From: Mesorhizobium sp. M1B.F.Ca.ET.045.04.1.1
GTDB lineage: Bacteria; Pseudomonadota; Alphaproteobacteria; Rhizobiales; Rhizobiaceae
Direction: 5' to 3'
Length of the DNA: 64,000 nucleotides
Assembly (NCBI RefSeq): GCF_003952465.1
Contig: NZ_CP034448.1
Span: 6,239,001 to 6,303,000 of the forward strand
Shown: piece by piece, positions 1-8,689 of the stretch
Numbering within the stretch: the first letter of the stretch is position 1
Layout: every line of letters starts with the position of its first letter
The notes under the pieces: generated by a model
What the model saw: only the letters and a program-made list of their open reading frames with translations
What the model was told of the DNA's origin: nothing
The model's database searches: none
Program-made: the position numbers and the translations under genes

Positions 1-1838
1 ATGCCGATGTCGAACTCGCCGCAGGCCATGAAGGGCAAGGCTTTGGCGGAAATGTCCTGATGCGTGGTGCGTTCGACGATCTTGCGCGCGTTCGGTCCAG
101 TGACGAGGAAGCCGGACATCGCGTCCGAGATGTCGGTCACGGAGACGCCGTCCGTCCTATGCGCCTCGAACCAGCGCATGTGGAACTCGCGCAAATAGTA
201 GGAGCCCATGATCCAGTATTCCCCGCCGCCCCAGTTGAGCACGGTGAGATCGCCCTTCAGCCTGCCGTCAGGGCCCAGCATCGGCGCAAGCTTCGCGCGG
301 CCGGGCTTCGGCAGCCTGCAGGCGAGCAGCCGGTCGAGCCAGGTCTCGGCGGCCGGTCCCGACACTGCGTAGCGCGAGAAGGCCGTCGTATCGACGAGGC
401 CGGCGGCGCGGCGTACCTGCAGCACCTCGTCGCCGACGATTTCGAAGGCGTTGGAACGCTTCAGCGTCGTCTCCTCGCGAAAACCTATCGGCGCGAAATA
501 GGCCGGGATCTCCAAACCCCATGAGGCCGTCCACTCGGCGCCTGCGGCGCTCATGCCGTCATAGGCGCACGGACGCTTCAGCGGCCGGCCGGCAGGCAGG
601 CGCTCGTTCGGGAAGGTCATGACGAAGCGGCGGGCGTAGAACTGGCCCGTCGTCTGCTTGAGATATTCGCGGTTGGCGGCGAAGGCGCCGTAACGGGCGA
701 TGTCCATGCCGAAGATGTCGGCCTGCGGCTCTCCGTAGATCATCCATTCGGCCAGCGACTTGCCGACGCCGCCGCCCTGGCTGAAGCCGGCCATGACGCC
801 GCAGGCGACCCAGTAGTTGCTGAGGCGCCTGACCGGACCGACCAGCGGGTTACCGTCCGGTGTGAAGGTGAAGGCGCCATTCACCCATTTGCGGATGCCG
901 GCCTTCGCCAGGCAGGGAAAGCGCTGATAGGCCTTGGAAAGCTCAGGGCTGATGCGGTCGATATCCTCCGGGATCAGCTCGATGCCGTAGTCCCACGGAG
1001 CGCCGTCCATGTTCCAGTGTTTCGGGTTCTGCTCGTAGACGCCGAGCAGCACGCCCTTCCGCTCCTGCCGCAGATAGGAGAAGCCATCGAGGTCGACGGC
1101 AAGGCCGAGCTCCTTGTCGAGCGCGGCGACTTCCGGAATGTCCTCGGTGACGAAATAGTGATGCTCCATCGGCGTCACCGGCAGGTCGACGCCGGCCATC
1201 AGTCCGACCTGCTTGGCCCAGAGGCCGCCCGCGTTGACGACATGCTCGGCGACAATCGTGCCATTCTCGGTGACGACGTCCCAGCCGCGGTCGGCGCGCT
1301 GCTTCAGATCAACGACGCGGTTGCGCAGGATCACATCGGCGCCGCGCTTTTTCGCGGCGCCGGCATAGGCGTGCGTCGTGCCGTAGGGGTCGAGATGGCC
1401 CTCGTTGGAATCATAGAGGCCGCCCAGCACGTCGCTGACATCAACGATCGGGCAGATTTCCTTGATCTCCTCGGGCGTCACCAGCCGAGCCGTCTCGATG
1501 CCGACGGACTGGAACACAGCCCAGGCCGACTTCAGCCATTCCCAGCGCTGCGGGTCGCTCGCCATGTTGACGCCGCCGGTCATGTGCAGCCCGGCATTCT
1601 GGCCGGACTCGGCCTCGATCTCGCGATAGAGTTTGATCGTGTAATCCTGCAGCGCCGCGACGTTGGGATCGGCGTTGAGAGCGTGGAAGCCGGCGGCCGC
1701 ATGCCAGGTCGAGCCCGCCGTCAGCTCGGCGCGCTCGATGAGCGCCACATCGCTCCAGCCGAAGCGTGTCAGGTGATAGAGCACCGAGGCGCCGACCACG
1801 CCTCCCCCGATGACGACTGCCCGGTAATGCGACTTCAC
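1..1838 (-). CDS. Dimethylglycine/sarcosine dehydrogenase-like FAD oxidoreductase with GcvT domain (3' end cut)
   Basis: The minus-strand frame reads from a GTG at 1838 to the window edge without a stop, about 612 codons; the C-terminus lies outside. The N-terminus carries a dinucleotide-binding motif (AVVIGGGVVGASVLYHL, residues ~7-23) typical of the DAO fold. Further on come the usual DAO elements (TAGSTWHAAAG, GGLWAK) and then an aminomethyltransferase-like domain (from ~residue 430, with FLVTGPNAR). This architecture is known for dimethylglycine and sarcosine dehydrogenases, which demethylate N-methylglycines and pass one-carbon units to folate. The exact substrate cannot be read from the sequence. 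It is divergent from a TetR gene, which probably controls it through the double operator at 1881-1908. A link to the choline/betaine genes at the far end of the window is plausible, since betaine is degraded through dimethylglycine, but is inference. Confidence 0.85.
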   Translation of the reverse strand, partial: MKSHYRAVVIGGGVVGASVLYHLTRFGWSDVALIERAELTAGSTWHAAAGFHALNADPNVAALQDYTIKLYREIEAESGQNAGLHMTGGVNMASDPQRWEWLKSAWAVFQSVGIETARLVTPEEIKEICPIVDVSDVLGGLYDSNEGHLDPYGTTHAYAGAAKKRGADVILRNRVVDLKQRADRGWDVVTENGTIVAEHVVNAGGLWAKQVGLMAGVDLPVTPMEHHYFVTEDIPEVAALDKELGLAVDLDGFSYLRQERKGVLLGVYEQNPKHWNMDGAPWDYGIELIPEDIDRISPELSKAYQRFPCLAKAGIRKWVNGAFTFTPDGNPLVGPVRRLSNYWVACGVMAGFSQGGGVGKSLAEWMIYGEPQADIFGMDIARYGAFAANREYLKQTTGQFYARRFVMTFPNERLPAGRPLKRPCAYDGMSAAGAEWTASWGLEIPAYFAPIGFREETTLKRSNAFEIVGDEVLQVRRAAGLVDTTAFSRYAVSGPAAETWLDRLLACRLPKPGRAKLAPMLGPDGRLKGDLTVLNWGGGEYWIMGSYYLREFHMRWFEAHRTDGVSVTDISDAMSGFLVTGPNARKIVERTTHQDISAKALPFMACGEFDIG

Positions 1839-1880
1839 GAGCTCTCTCCCTCTCGTTGAAGGCTCCAAGATATATAGCCT

Positions 1881-1908
1881 GGACATATATGTCTAGACAC
1901 TACTGTCC
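1881..1908. promoter_or_regulatory. Double inverted-repeat operator between the divergent dehydrogenase and TetR genes
   Basis: Two adjacent 14-bp imperfect palindromes of the form (G/A)GACA-N4-TGTC(T/C): the first is GGACATATATGTCT (1881-1894), the second AGACACTACTGTCC (1895-1908). The outer and inner half-sites also pair with each other, so the 28 bp form one larger palindrome. Two abutting half-site pairs are what a pair of TetR dimers would bind. The site lies in the 111-bp gap shared by both start codons. Confidence 0.6.
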
Positions 1909-1949
1909 AGAGCTTGCGAAGAGTTTGATGCCGTGCCTATTGTGCGGCC

Positions 1950-2588
1950 ATGATCATGACCGCTCCCCAGGCCGAACCGACGCCCGGCAACATAAAGGTT
2001 ACGCGCTCGGACTGGATCAATCTGGCGCTTGAAACGCTGATCTCGGACGGCGTCGGGAACGTGCGCGTGCTTACGCTCGGCCAGAAGCTCGGTGTGTCGC
2101 GCTCGAGCTTCTACTGGTATTTCGACAGCCGGCAGGACCTGCTCGACCAGTTGCTCAAGCATTGGCACGACACCAACACCACGGCGATCGTCGAGCGTGC
2201 CCGGCGGCCGGCCGAAACCATCATCATGGGCGTGATGAACGTCTTCGAATGCTGGGCCGACGAGCGCCTGTTCGACCCGAGGCTCGATTTCGCCGTGCGC
2301 GAATGGGCGAGGCGCGCGACCGATGTGCGGCGCATGATCGACCAGGCCGACGACGAGCGCCTCAGCGCCATCCGCGACATGTATCGCCGGCATGGCTACG
2401 ACGACGAGGACGCCTTCATCCGGGCGCGGGTGCTCTACTACATGCAGATCGGTTACTACGTGCTCGACCTCAAGGAACCGGTCGAGGCCCGGGTCAGCCA
2501 CCTTGCCGCCTATCTGCGCTCCTTCACCGGCCAGCAGCCGACCGATGCGGATGTGGCGCATTTCATGCGCTTCATCGCGGCGCGGTGA
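1950..2588 (+). CDS. TetR/AcrR family transcriptional regulator
   Basis: 212 aa, a usual TetR length. A helix-turn-helix lies at residues ~25-60 (LGQKLGVSRSSFYWYF followed by DSRQDLLDQLL), the classic TetR recognition-helix pattern; the rest is helical ligand-binding domain. The start is ATG 1950, with a second in-frame ATG two codons later; no strong ribosome site separates them. It is divergent from the dimethylglycine/sarcosine dehydrogenase-like gene and is probably its local regulator, acting on the double palindrome at 1881-1908, which also covers its own promoter. Ligand unknown. Confidence 0.88.
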   Translation: MIMTAPQAEPTPGNIKVTRSDWINLALETLISDGVGNVRVLTLGQKLGVSRSSFYWYFDSRQDLLDQLLKHWHDTNTTAIVERARRPAETIIMGVMNVFECWADERLFDPRLDFAVREWARRATDVRRMIDQADDERLSAIRDMYRRHGYDDEDAFIRARVLYYMQIGYYVLDLKEPVEARVSHLAAYLRSFTGQQPTDADVAHFMRFIAAR

Positions 2589-2612
2589 TATCGCTGCGAG
2601 GATTTGGTTCTT

Positions 2613-2660
2613 ACGCAATTCCGGCCGGAAAACCGTTACACACTTTTCCTGGAATTGCTC
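2613..2660. repeat. Short palindromic intergenic repeat, 'caattcc' type
   Basis: Single copy of the same ~48-bp palindrome found at 14517-14694 and 25778-25826: ACGCAATTCC at one end, GGAATTGC at the other, with an AAACCG(C/T)TAC core. It sits between the TetR gene and the penicillin-binding protein gene. It resembles rhizobial RIME-type elements; this naming is inference. Confidence 0.7.
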
Positions 2661-2795
2661 GACGCACAATCAGCCTCGGGTGTGGCTTCGCTGCCCTTGT
2701 GAGCGGTGCTAGAATGGTCGATTAGTCTTTGAGGGGTGGCGCCCGAAACCGACCGTGCGGTTTCGGGCGAAAGCGCGTTGGGGCGGAAGTCTGGA

Positions 2796-4952
2796 ATGGC
2801 AAGTCCTTCGAAACCACGCAAGAGAAGAGGCCGGATCGCCTCTGCGGCTCTTGCCGTCGACGCGTGGCTCGATTCCTCCCTCTACGAGATCAGCTTCAAG
2901 GCGCGCGAATTCTGGGAAGCGGCAACCATCTTTTGCCGCCGATTCCGCCTTCACGGATGGCGGCGCGCCATCATCGAGGTGCTGAGCGAAGGCTTCACCA
3001 TGGGCGCCGGCGGCATCGTGGTGCTGTTGGCGCTGGCGATGCCGGCCTTCGAGATCACCGGCGGCGACTGGCGCAACCAGGGCGACTTCGCCGTCACCTT
3101 CCTCGACCGCTACGGCAACGAGATCGGCCAGCGCGGCATCATCCAGCGCGATTCCGTGCCGGTCGACGAGATGCCCGACATCGTCATCAAGGCGGTGCTG
3201 GCGACCGAGGACCGGCGCTTCTTCGATCATTACGGCATCGACGTTCTCGGCCTGTCGCGCGCGATCTTCGAGAACGTGCGCGCCAATTCGGTCGTCCAAG
3301 GGGGCTCCAGCATCACGCAGCAGCTCGCCAAGAACCTGTTCCTGTCCAACGAGCGCACCCTGGAGCGCAAGATCAAGGAAGCTTTTCTCTCACTATGGCT
3401 GGAGGCGAACCTGTCCAAGAAGGAGATCCTGCAGCTCTATCTCGACCGCGCCTATATGGGCGGCGGCACGTTCGGCATCGAGGCGGCGGCGGATTTCTAT
3501 TTCGGCAAGAGCGTCAAGGACCTGAACCTCGCCGAGGCGGCAATGCTCGCCGGCCTGTTCAAGGCGCCGACCAAATACGCCCCGCACATCAACCTGCCGG
3601 CCGCCCGCGCCCGCGCCAATGTGGTGCTTTCCAATCTCGTCGACGCGGGCTTCATGACCGAGGGTCAGGTGCTGCAGGCCAGGCTGCATCCGGCCGACGT
3701 CGTCGACCGCGGCGAGCAGAAGAGCCCCGACTATTTCCTCGACTGGGCCTTCGACGAGGTCAAGAAGATCGCCAAGCCCGGCCAGCACTCGCTGGTCGCC
3801 CATACCACTTTCGACGCCAACATCCAGAAGGCGGCGGAAGAGTCGGTCGAGTTCCACCTTCGCCAGTTCGGCAAGGAATACAACGTCACCGAGGGCGCGG
3901 TGGTGGTGATCGAGACCAATGGCGCGGTGCGCGCCATCGTCGGCGGCCGCGACTACGGCGCCAGCCAGTTCAATCGCGCCACCAAGGCGCTGCGCCAGAC
4001 CGGGTCATCGTTCAAGCCTTATGTCTACGCCACCGCGATGGAGCATGGCTTCACGCCGGACTCGGTGGTTTCCGGCGGCGCGATCAGCTGGGGCAGCTGG
4101 TCGCCGCACAACTACAATGGCGGCTCGGCCGGCAAAGTCACGCTGATCACCGCGATCGCCAAGTCGATCAACACCGTGCCGGTGCGGCTCGCCAAGGAAT
4201 ATCTCGGCATCGGCCCGATCAAGGCGATGGCGGAATCGATGGGCGTCGAGTCGCCGCTGGAATCGCACAAGACCATGGTGCTGGGCACCTCCCTCATGAC
4301 GGTGATGGACCAGGCGACGGGCTACAGCGTGTTTGCGCAGAACGGCTTCGTCGGCTCAAGGCACGGCATCACCCAGCTCGTCACCCGCACCGGCGACGTG
4401 GTCTATGACTGGACCAAGGACGCGCCGCCGCCGCACCGCGTGCTGTCGGAAAAAGCGCTGCATTATATGAACACGATGCTGGCGGCGGTGCCGGTGATCG
4501 GCACGGCCAGGCGCGCCCAGCTTCCCAACATCGTCGTCGCCGGCAAGACCGGCACCACCCAATCCTACCGCGACGCCTGGTTCGTCGGCTTCACCGGCAA
4601 TTACGCGGCCGCCGTCTGGCTCGGCAATGACGACTTCACGCCGACCAACAAGATGACCGGCGGTTCGCTGCCGGCGATGGTGTGGCAGCGGCTTATGGTC
4701 TATGCGCATCAGAACATCGACCTGAAGCCGATCCCGGGCATCGATCATCCCTGGGTCGACCCCGAGGTCGCGGCCAAGGCCGAGGAAGCGGCGAAGAAGG
4801 AGGCCGCGGATGCCGAGTCGCAGGCCGAGGCCGAGCGCCCGCCGGTGCTGTCCAGCCGCACCACGCAGACGCTGAGGGACATGACCAAGGTGTTCCAGTC
4901 GGCGCCCGTGCTCGATGCGCCCACCCTGCCGGAGACGCTGTCGGCGCTTTAA
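2796..4952 (+). CDS. Class A penicillin-binding protein (glycosyltransferase/transpeptidase, PBP1 family)
   Basis: About 718 aa. One N-terminal membrane anchor (residues ~70-90) is followed by a GT51 glycosyltransferase domain: the catalytic glutamate motif TEDRRFF at ~137-143, then GGSSITQQLAKNL and a segment KKEILQLYLDRAYMG. The transpeptidase domain has the three expected boxes: SSFK (nucleophile Ser at ~404), SIN (~457) and KTGT (~584). The C-terminus is charged and Ala/Glu rich. The protein polymerises and cross-links peptidoglycan on the outer face of the inner membrane. I chose ATG 2796, preceded by a GGCGGAAG ribosome site; a GTG at 2736 would add 20 residues but has almost no spacing to its GAGGG. 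It appears monocistronic. Confidence 0.93.
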   Translation: MASPSKPRKRRGRIASAALAVDAWLDSSLYEISFKAREFWEAATIFCRRFRLHGWRRAIIEVLSEGFTMGAGGIVVLLALAMPAFEITGGDWRNQGDFAVTFLDRYGNEIGQRGIIQRDSVPVDEMPDIVIKAVLATEDRRFFDHYGIDVLGLSRAIFENVRANSVVQGGSSITQQLAKNLFLSNERTLERKIKEAFLSLWLEANLSKKEILQLYLDRAYMGGGTFGIEAAADFYFGKSVKDLNLAEAAMLAGLFKAPTKYAPHINLPAARARANVVLSNLVDAGFMTEGQVLQARLHPADVVDRGEQKSPDYFLDWAFDEVKKIAKPGQHSLVAHTTFDANIQKAAEESVEFHLRQFGKEYNVTEGAVVVIETNGAVRAIVGGRDYGASQFNRATKALRQTGSSFKPYVYATAMEHGFTPDSVVSGGAISWGSWSPHNYNGGSAGKVTLITAIAKSINTVPVRLAKEYLGIGPIKAMAESMGVESPLESHKTMVLGTSLMTVMDQATGYSVFAQNGFVGSRHGITQLVTRTGDVVYDWTKDAPPPHRVLSEKALHYMNTMLAAVPVIGTARRAQLPNIVVAGKTGTTQSYRDAWFVGFTGNYAAAVWLGNDDFTPTNKMTGGSLPAMVWQRLMVYAHQNIDLKPIPGIDHPWVDPEVAAKAEEAAKKEAADAESQAEAERPPVLSSRTTQTLRDMTKVFQSAPVLDAPTLPETLSAL

Positions 4953-4963
4953 GCCTTTGTTTT

Positions 4964-5014
4964 GATGCATGTCGTTTTCCCAAAACCGCTGCACACTTTT
5001 GGGCGACATGCATC
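4964..5014. repeat. Short palindromic intergenic repeat, 'gcatgtcg' type
   Basis: The ends GATGCATGTCG (4964-4974) and CGACATGCATC (5004-5014) are perfect inverted copies around an AAAACCGCTGCACACTTTT core. Related copies occur at 5028, 14461, 15263, 48088 and 49960 within longer blocks. Confidence 0.75.
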
Positions 5015-5027
5015 AGGGTTTGATCCT

Positions 5028-5074
5028 GCGCATATCTTTGTCCCGAAACCGCTTCCCCTTTCGCGAGACATGCT
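5028..5074. repeat. Second short palindromic repeat in tandem with the one at 4964
   Basis: Variant with CGCATATCTTTGTCCCGAAA on the left and GAGACATGC on the right. It is the same subtype as the twin copies at 48033 and 49905. The pair 4964-5074 fills most of the gap between the penicillin-binding protein gene and the convergent DUF930 gene and could act as a bidirectional transcript end. Confidence 0.65.
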
Positions 5075-5091
5075 TTTGGTGGAGGCATGCC

Positions 5092-6279
5092 TTAGTGGAG
5101 ACTGGGCAATCTGAGACGGGCCCATTCGCCGGGTGGGATCTCAGCGCCGACACGGAAGCTGAACGACAGGACCCTCGTCGCATCGGCATCGACCTCGCAC
5201 CGGAAGCCCAGGCGGTACCATGTGGTTGTCGTGCTGAAGGCGGCCTCCGGAGGGCTAAGAACATTGCCCACCTTCAGCGGAATGGATGGCAGCCATTTGG
5301 GAGAATAAGAGGCGTCCTGCAATTCCTGGTTCAAAACGCTGCCGCAAAGGTTGGCAACCCGCTGATCGCGAGGCACGCCGCTCATGGAGCTTGTGGCCAG
5401 CGCATCGCCGGTGGCGCCCTGCGAGTAAAGCTTTCGAACCCCCGGAAGGCCCGAATAGATCGGCGATCCAGCAACGGCGGCATTGGTGGAACCTGGCGTC
5501 CCAGCGCTCCTGCTTCGGGACTTCGAGCCCTTTGCAGGCCTGAACTTCAGCGTATTTACGGGTTTGGGCTTTGGTTTTTCGACCGCGGCCGGAAGCTCGA
5601 CTTTACCGTCGCTCTCAGCGCCTGACGGCGTTGGCGCCACGGTTGTTTGCTTTTCGGCGGTTTGCGCTCCTGCCTCTTGTTTGTCTGCCTGCTGTTGATC
5701 CGTGTCCTGGGCTGCCTGCTTTTCCTCATTCTGCGTGGGCTTGGCGTCCGTCGCGGCGGTTACCGGCTTCTCGTCAGCCTTGCTTTGATCCGCCGGCTGA
5801 TCGGCGTCTGCCGGCGCTGCAGATTGGTTCTCTGCAGGCTTCGGCACGGCAGGCGGCTTCGAATCATTATCCTTGGCCGGCGACGGCGTGTCGTCTCGAT
5901 CGCCGCCTCCATCCAGGGATTTCCTCGGGCCGGTATCCTTGTCGCCGTACCGAAAAACGGGTTTTAGCACCGCGATTGGCTTCGGCGGCTGCTTTTCCGG
6001 CAAAGGCGGCTTTTCAACTTTCTGCTCGGGCGGTTTTTCAGTTTTAGGTTCCGGCGGCCTTTCGGCCTTGGGTTCCTTTGGCTGCGGTGTGGGCGGCTTC
6101 GGTTTCGGCTGCTCGGGCGGAGGCACTAGCGCGACATTGACCGGCTGTTCCTGATCGAGCTGTTGGGCAGGCCTCGGCAGGCTGTAGACCAGAAACGCTG
6201 CGATGAGCGCATGCAGGATCAGCGATGCGGGCAAGGCCCACGCTAAATTCCAGCGTCGTTCTTCTATCTCGGCCTTCAT
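5092..6279 (-). CDS. DUF930 domain protein with TonB-like N-terminus
   Basis: About 395 aa from ATG 6279; a TTG at 6315 would add 12 residues. One membrane anchor (LILHALIAAFLVYSL, residues ~20-35) is followed by a long proline/lysine/glutamate-rich stretch (PKPKPPTPQPKEP and repeats, to ~residue 95) and then a low-complexity Ala/Asp/Gln/Lys region to ~250. This is how TonB and TolA reach across the periplasm. The C-terminal ~100 residues (RVANLCGSVLNQEL ... LGFRCEVDADATRV) match what I know of DUF930, a rhizobial domain of unknown role with two conserved cysteines. It probably spans the periplasm, but no ExbB/ExbD or receptor gene is next to it, so energy transduction is not shown. It is convergent with the upstream gene. 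Confidence 0.75.
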   Translation of the reverse strand: MKAEIEERRWNLAWALPASLILHALIAAFLVYSLPRPAQQLDQEQPVNVALVPPPEQPKPKPPTPQPKEPKAERPPEPKTEKPPEQKVEKPPLPEKQPPKPIAVLKPVFRYGDKDTGPRKSLDGGGDRDDTPSPAKDNDSKPPAVPKPAENQSAAPADADQPADQSKADEKPVTAATDAKPTQNEEKQAAQDTDQQQADKQEAGAQTAEKQTTVAPTPSGAESDGKVELPAAVEKPKPKPVNTLKFRPAKGSKSRSRSAGTPGSTNAAVAGSPIYSGLPGVRKLYSQGATGDALATSSMSGVPRDQRVANLCGSVLNQELQDASYSPKWLPSIPLKVGNVLSPPEAAFSTTTTWYRLGFRCEVDADATRVLSFSFRVGAEIPPGEWARLRLPSLH

Positions 6280-6387
6280 CCCGATCGATGTGGAACGAAA
6301 TGGCGGCGGCTTCAAGCACAGGCATCGGATCGGTGCGGACTAGTACCTTTTTCACAGTGATAAAGACGCGGGCCGCCTTGTGCGACG

Positions 6388-6798
6388 CTAGCTTCTGACG
6401 GCCTCGTCAATGACCGCTATCGCGTCGATCTCTATGAGGTAGCCTGGGGACATTATCGCTACCCCGACCACCACATTCGCTGGCTTGTGATCTCCAAACA
6501 GCGAAATCTGCGCTTCTTCGATGATCGGAACGTGTTCATCGCGGTTGTAATCGACAATGTAGATTGTGATCTTGCAAACTTGCTCAGGCCGTGCACCTGC
6601 CGCACTGAGCGCCCGGCCGAGATTGCCGAATGCCAGGCGCGCTTGCGCCGCAAAATCACCATACCCAACGAGCTTGCCGTGTATGTCTTCGGGCTGCTGA
6701 CCTGAGACGAATACCAGCTTGGATCCCGTCGCGACGACAACCTGTGTGTACATCTCTGGAACTGGCAGATCATCTGGGTTGATGAGTTCGAGCGCCAT
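6388..6798 (-). CDS. RidA/YjgF/UK114 family protein
   Basis: 136 aa, standard for the family. The start is ATG 6798 with GGAG ten bases upstream; the longer open frame is not needed. Family features include VATGSKLVFVSGQQPED near the N-terminus, the FGNLGRALSAAG helix and the VCKITIYIVD strand. RidA enzymes hydrolyse reactive enamine/imine intermediates released by PLP enzymes; other members have catabolic deaminase roles. The usual C-terminal signature arginine (R-V/A-P) is replaced by GYLIEIDAIAVID, so the exact activity is uncertain. The gene stands alone with a 378-bp divergent gap upstream. Confidence 0.82.
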   Translation of the reverse strand: MALELINPDDLPVPEMYTQVVVATGSKLVFVSGQQPEDIHGKLVGYGDFAAQARLAFGNLGRALSAAGARPEQVCKITIYIVDYNRDEHVPIIEEAQISLFGDHKPANVVVGVAIMSPGYLIEIDAIAVIDEAVRS

Positions 6799-7176
6799 TG
6801 AATAATCTCCTGCTTCGTTCGACTGAAATCGACATTGGTGATCACCGCGTCGCTGGCACACGGGACGATGGCAAAGCATCGGCGCTGGTTCGTGGCGGTC
6901 CAGCAGCCTGCAGCGCCGCATGAGGCATCGATGATCAGGGGGTCGCAGGACGGAATCTCGTCCATGACAAGCCGGTCGTCAACACCGGGAATGCGGCGCT
7001 GCTTGTTCGATAGAAAGAGTTCATGGGTAGTGTGCCATGTGCATGAGCGCCGAAGCGCAGGACGGCGCCATTTGCAGGCCGCATCACCTGAATATCGCCA
7101 CGCCTTGGAGCAAGCCGGCTTGCCACGAGGCCCCGCGCCGCGATATCCCGAACAACCTCCTCAGTTCCGGCCCTTC
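6799..7176. other. Intergenic region between divergent RidA and DUF1214 genes
   Basis: 378 bp. It must hold the promoters of both flanking genes. I see no clear operator or RNA gene, and the open frames crossing it have no recognisable protein features. Confidence 0.4.
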
Positions 7177-7761
7177 ATGCTCAGAAACGCATTCCTCACG
7201 CTGCTTTCGCTTGCCATGGCCATCGGCCTGGGCGGCGGCAGCGTCTGGTACGCGCTCAACGCGCAGGACGGCGTCGGCGCGATCCGCATCGGCCAATGGA
7301 CCGCGTTCCCCGAAATCGGTACCCAGGCGGCCGACCCCTATTCGAAGGCCCGTGTGGCGCGCGAGGGCGTGCTGGCGCTCGGCCGGGCGGAGGGGCTCTC
7401 CTTCGTCGCCGAGCGCGACGAGGCCGGCGAGCCGCTGAAACGGGAATGCGCCTATACGATCGAGGGCGGCTATCCGACGGCTCGGTTCTGGACGCTCTAT
7501 GCCGCCGACCACTCGCTCGGCGTCATCGGCACCGGCAAGGCGAGACAGGCGGCGCTGCAATCCTACGAGGTGCTGCGCCAGCCGGACAATTCGGTCGTCA
7601 TCTCCGTCGGCGACCGCCCTGCCTCCGGCAACTGGCTACTCACCAACGGCTTCGGCAAGATGTATTTCGTGCTGACCTTCTACGACACGCCGATCGCGTC
7701 GAGCACCGGGCTTTCCGACGTGACGCTGCCGCGCATCCTGAAGGCGGGCTGCCATGCGTAG
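7177..7761 (+). CDS. DUF1214 domain membrane-anchored protein
   Basis: 194 aa. An N-terminal membrane segment (FLTLLSLAMAIGLGGGSVWY) anchors an exported domain. The C-terminal half (YPTARFWTLYAADHSLG ... SGNWLLTNGFGKMYFVLTFYD) fits DUF1214. Start ATG 7177 directly precedes the signal anchor. It overlaps the next gene, which encodes a DUF1254 protein, by 8 bp (frames +1/+2). DUF1214 and DUF1254 are usually halves of one larger protein; here, as in other rhizobia, they are two small adjacent membrane proteins that probably act as a pair. Biochemical role unknown. Confidence 0.8.
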   Translation: MLRNAFLTLLSLAMAIGLGGGSVWYALNAQDGVGAIRIGQWTAFPEIGTQAADPYSKARVAREGVLALGRAEGLSFVAERDEAGEPLKRECAYTIEGGYPTARFWTLYAADHSLGVIGTGKARQAALQSYEVLRQPDNSVVISVGDRPASGNWLLTNGFGKMYFVLTFYDTPIASSTGLSDVTLPRILKAGCHA

Positions 7762-8302
7762 CCTGCCGCACGCGCTCATCCTCGGCCTGCTCGGCGCCGG
7801 CATCGTGCATATCGTTGTGCTGTTCCTGGTGCCGGAATTTTCCGAGCGCGACGCCTGGTCGCGACTGGCGATGACCTCCGACCTCTACAAGATGACGCGG
7901 CTGGACGCGGAGGCCGGCGTCGCGCCGGTCGTGAAGTCGGTCGACCCGATGTTCTACGCCGCCGCCTGCCGCTTCGATCTCGCCGACGGGCTGGTGCGAA
8001 TCCGGGCGCCGGGCGACGTGCCGTTCTGGTCGGCTTCGGTCTATGACCGCAACGGCCACAACATCTATTCCTTCAACGACCACAATGCGAACGGCGAGAA
8101 GCTCGATGCTGTAGTGCTCACACCGGCGCAGATGATCGACGTGCGGCGCGATCTTCCGGAGGAGCTTCAGGGCGCGATCTTCGTCGAGGCGCCGATCGAG
8201 GAAGGCATCCTCGTCGTCCGCGCCTTCGTTCCGGACGACAGCTGGAAGCCGATCGTTTCACGCTTCCTCGAGCAGAGCGCCTGCGAGCTGCAGGACTACT
8301 GA
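7754..8302 (+). CDS. DUF1254 domain membrane-anchored protein
   Basis: 182 aa with an N-terminal membrane segment (ALILGLLGAGIVHIVVLFLV) and a DUF1254-type domain containing DPMFYAAACRFDL and DVPFWSASVYDRNGHNIYSF. The start codon lies inside the upstream DUF1214 gene, so the two are translationally coupled. No catalytic motif is evident. It probably forms a periplasm-facing complex with the DUF1214 partner; function unknown. Confidence 0.8.
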   Translation: MRSLPHALILGLLGAGIVHIVVLFLVPEFSERDAWSRLAMTSDLYKMTRLDAEAGVAPVVKSVDPMFYAAACRFDLADGLVRIRAPGDVPFWSASVYDRNGHNIYSFNDHNANGEKLDAVVLTPAQMIDVRRDLPEELQGAIFVEAPIEEGILVVRAFVPDDSWKPIVSRFLEQSACELQDY

Positions 8303-8315
8303 GAGGCAAAACGGA

Positions 8316-8501
8316 TCAGTGGTGCGGGATGGTGGGTCGCGGCGAGCCTGGCTTGTCGGGACCGTCCGGGCGCACCGCTCCGACCTGCGGCTGCTGCTCG
8401 TAGCGGACGCCGGGGAAGATGATGACAGCTGCCGTATCGGTAGCGTGATTTACTCGATTGACCGGTGCCGTTCTCGGCACAAAAGACAGGATCATGCCCA
8501 T
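8316..8501 (-). CDS. Small hypothetical protein (61 aa)
   Basis: ATG 8501 is preceded by GAGAGGA about 12 bases upstream. The product begins MGMILSFVPRTAPVN, continues through a short hydrophobic strand (AAVIIFPGVRYE) and ends in a Pro/Gly/Arg tail. No domain is recognised and no membrane segment is clear. It is convergent with the DUF1254 gene, 13 bp away. Codon use looks like its neighbours. It could be a real small conserved protein; a competing minus-strand frame over the same bases looks like a shadow. Confidence 0.5.
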   Translation of the reverse strand: MGMILSFVPRTAPVNRVNHATDTAAVIIFPGVRYEQQPQVGAVRPDGPDKPGSPRPTIPHH

Positions 8502-8689
8502 GGTTCGCGCATTCCTCTCGGTTTGACCGGAGCACAACGCAACGCCTCCAAAGTTGATTAAGACGGGCAGAGGGTTAACGGAGCGCTAACGGATCGCGGC
8601 TAATTTGACCTTTGTTCCCTGGAGATGCGAAACCGGCCCGGCCGGATTGCGCAGGGCCGGGTCTGTGTCGAGTATCGGGCGTATCCTCC

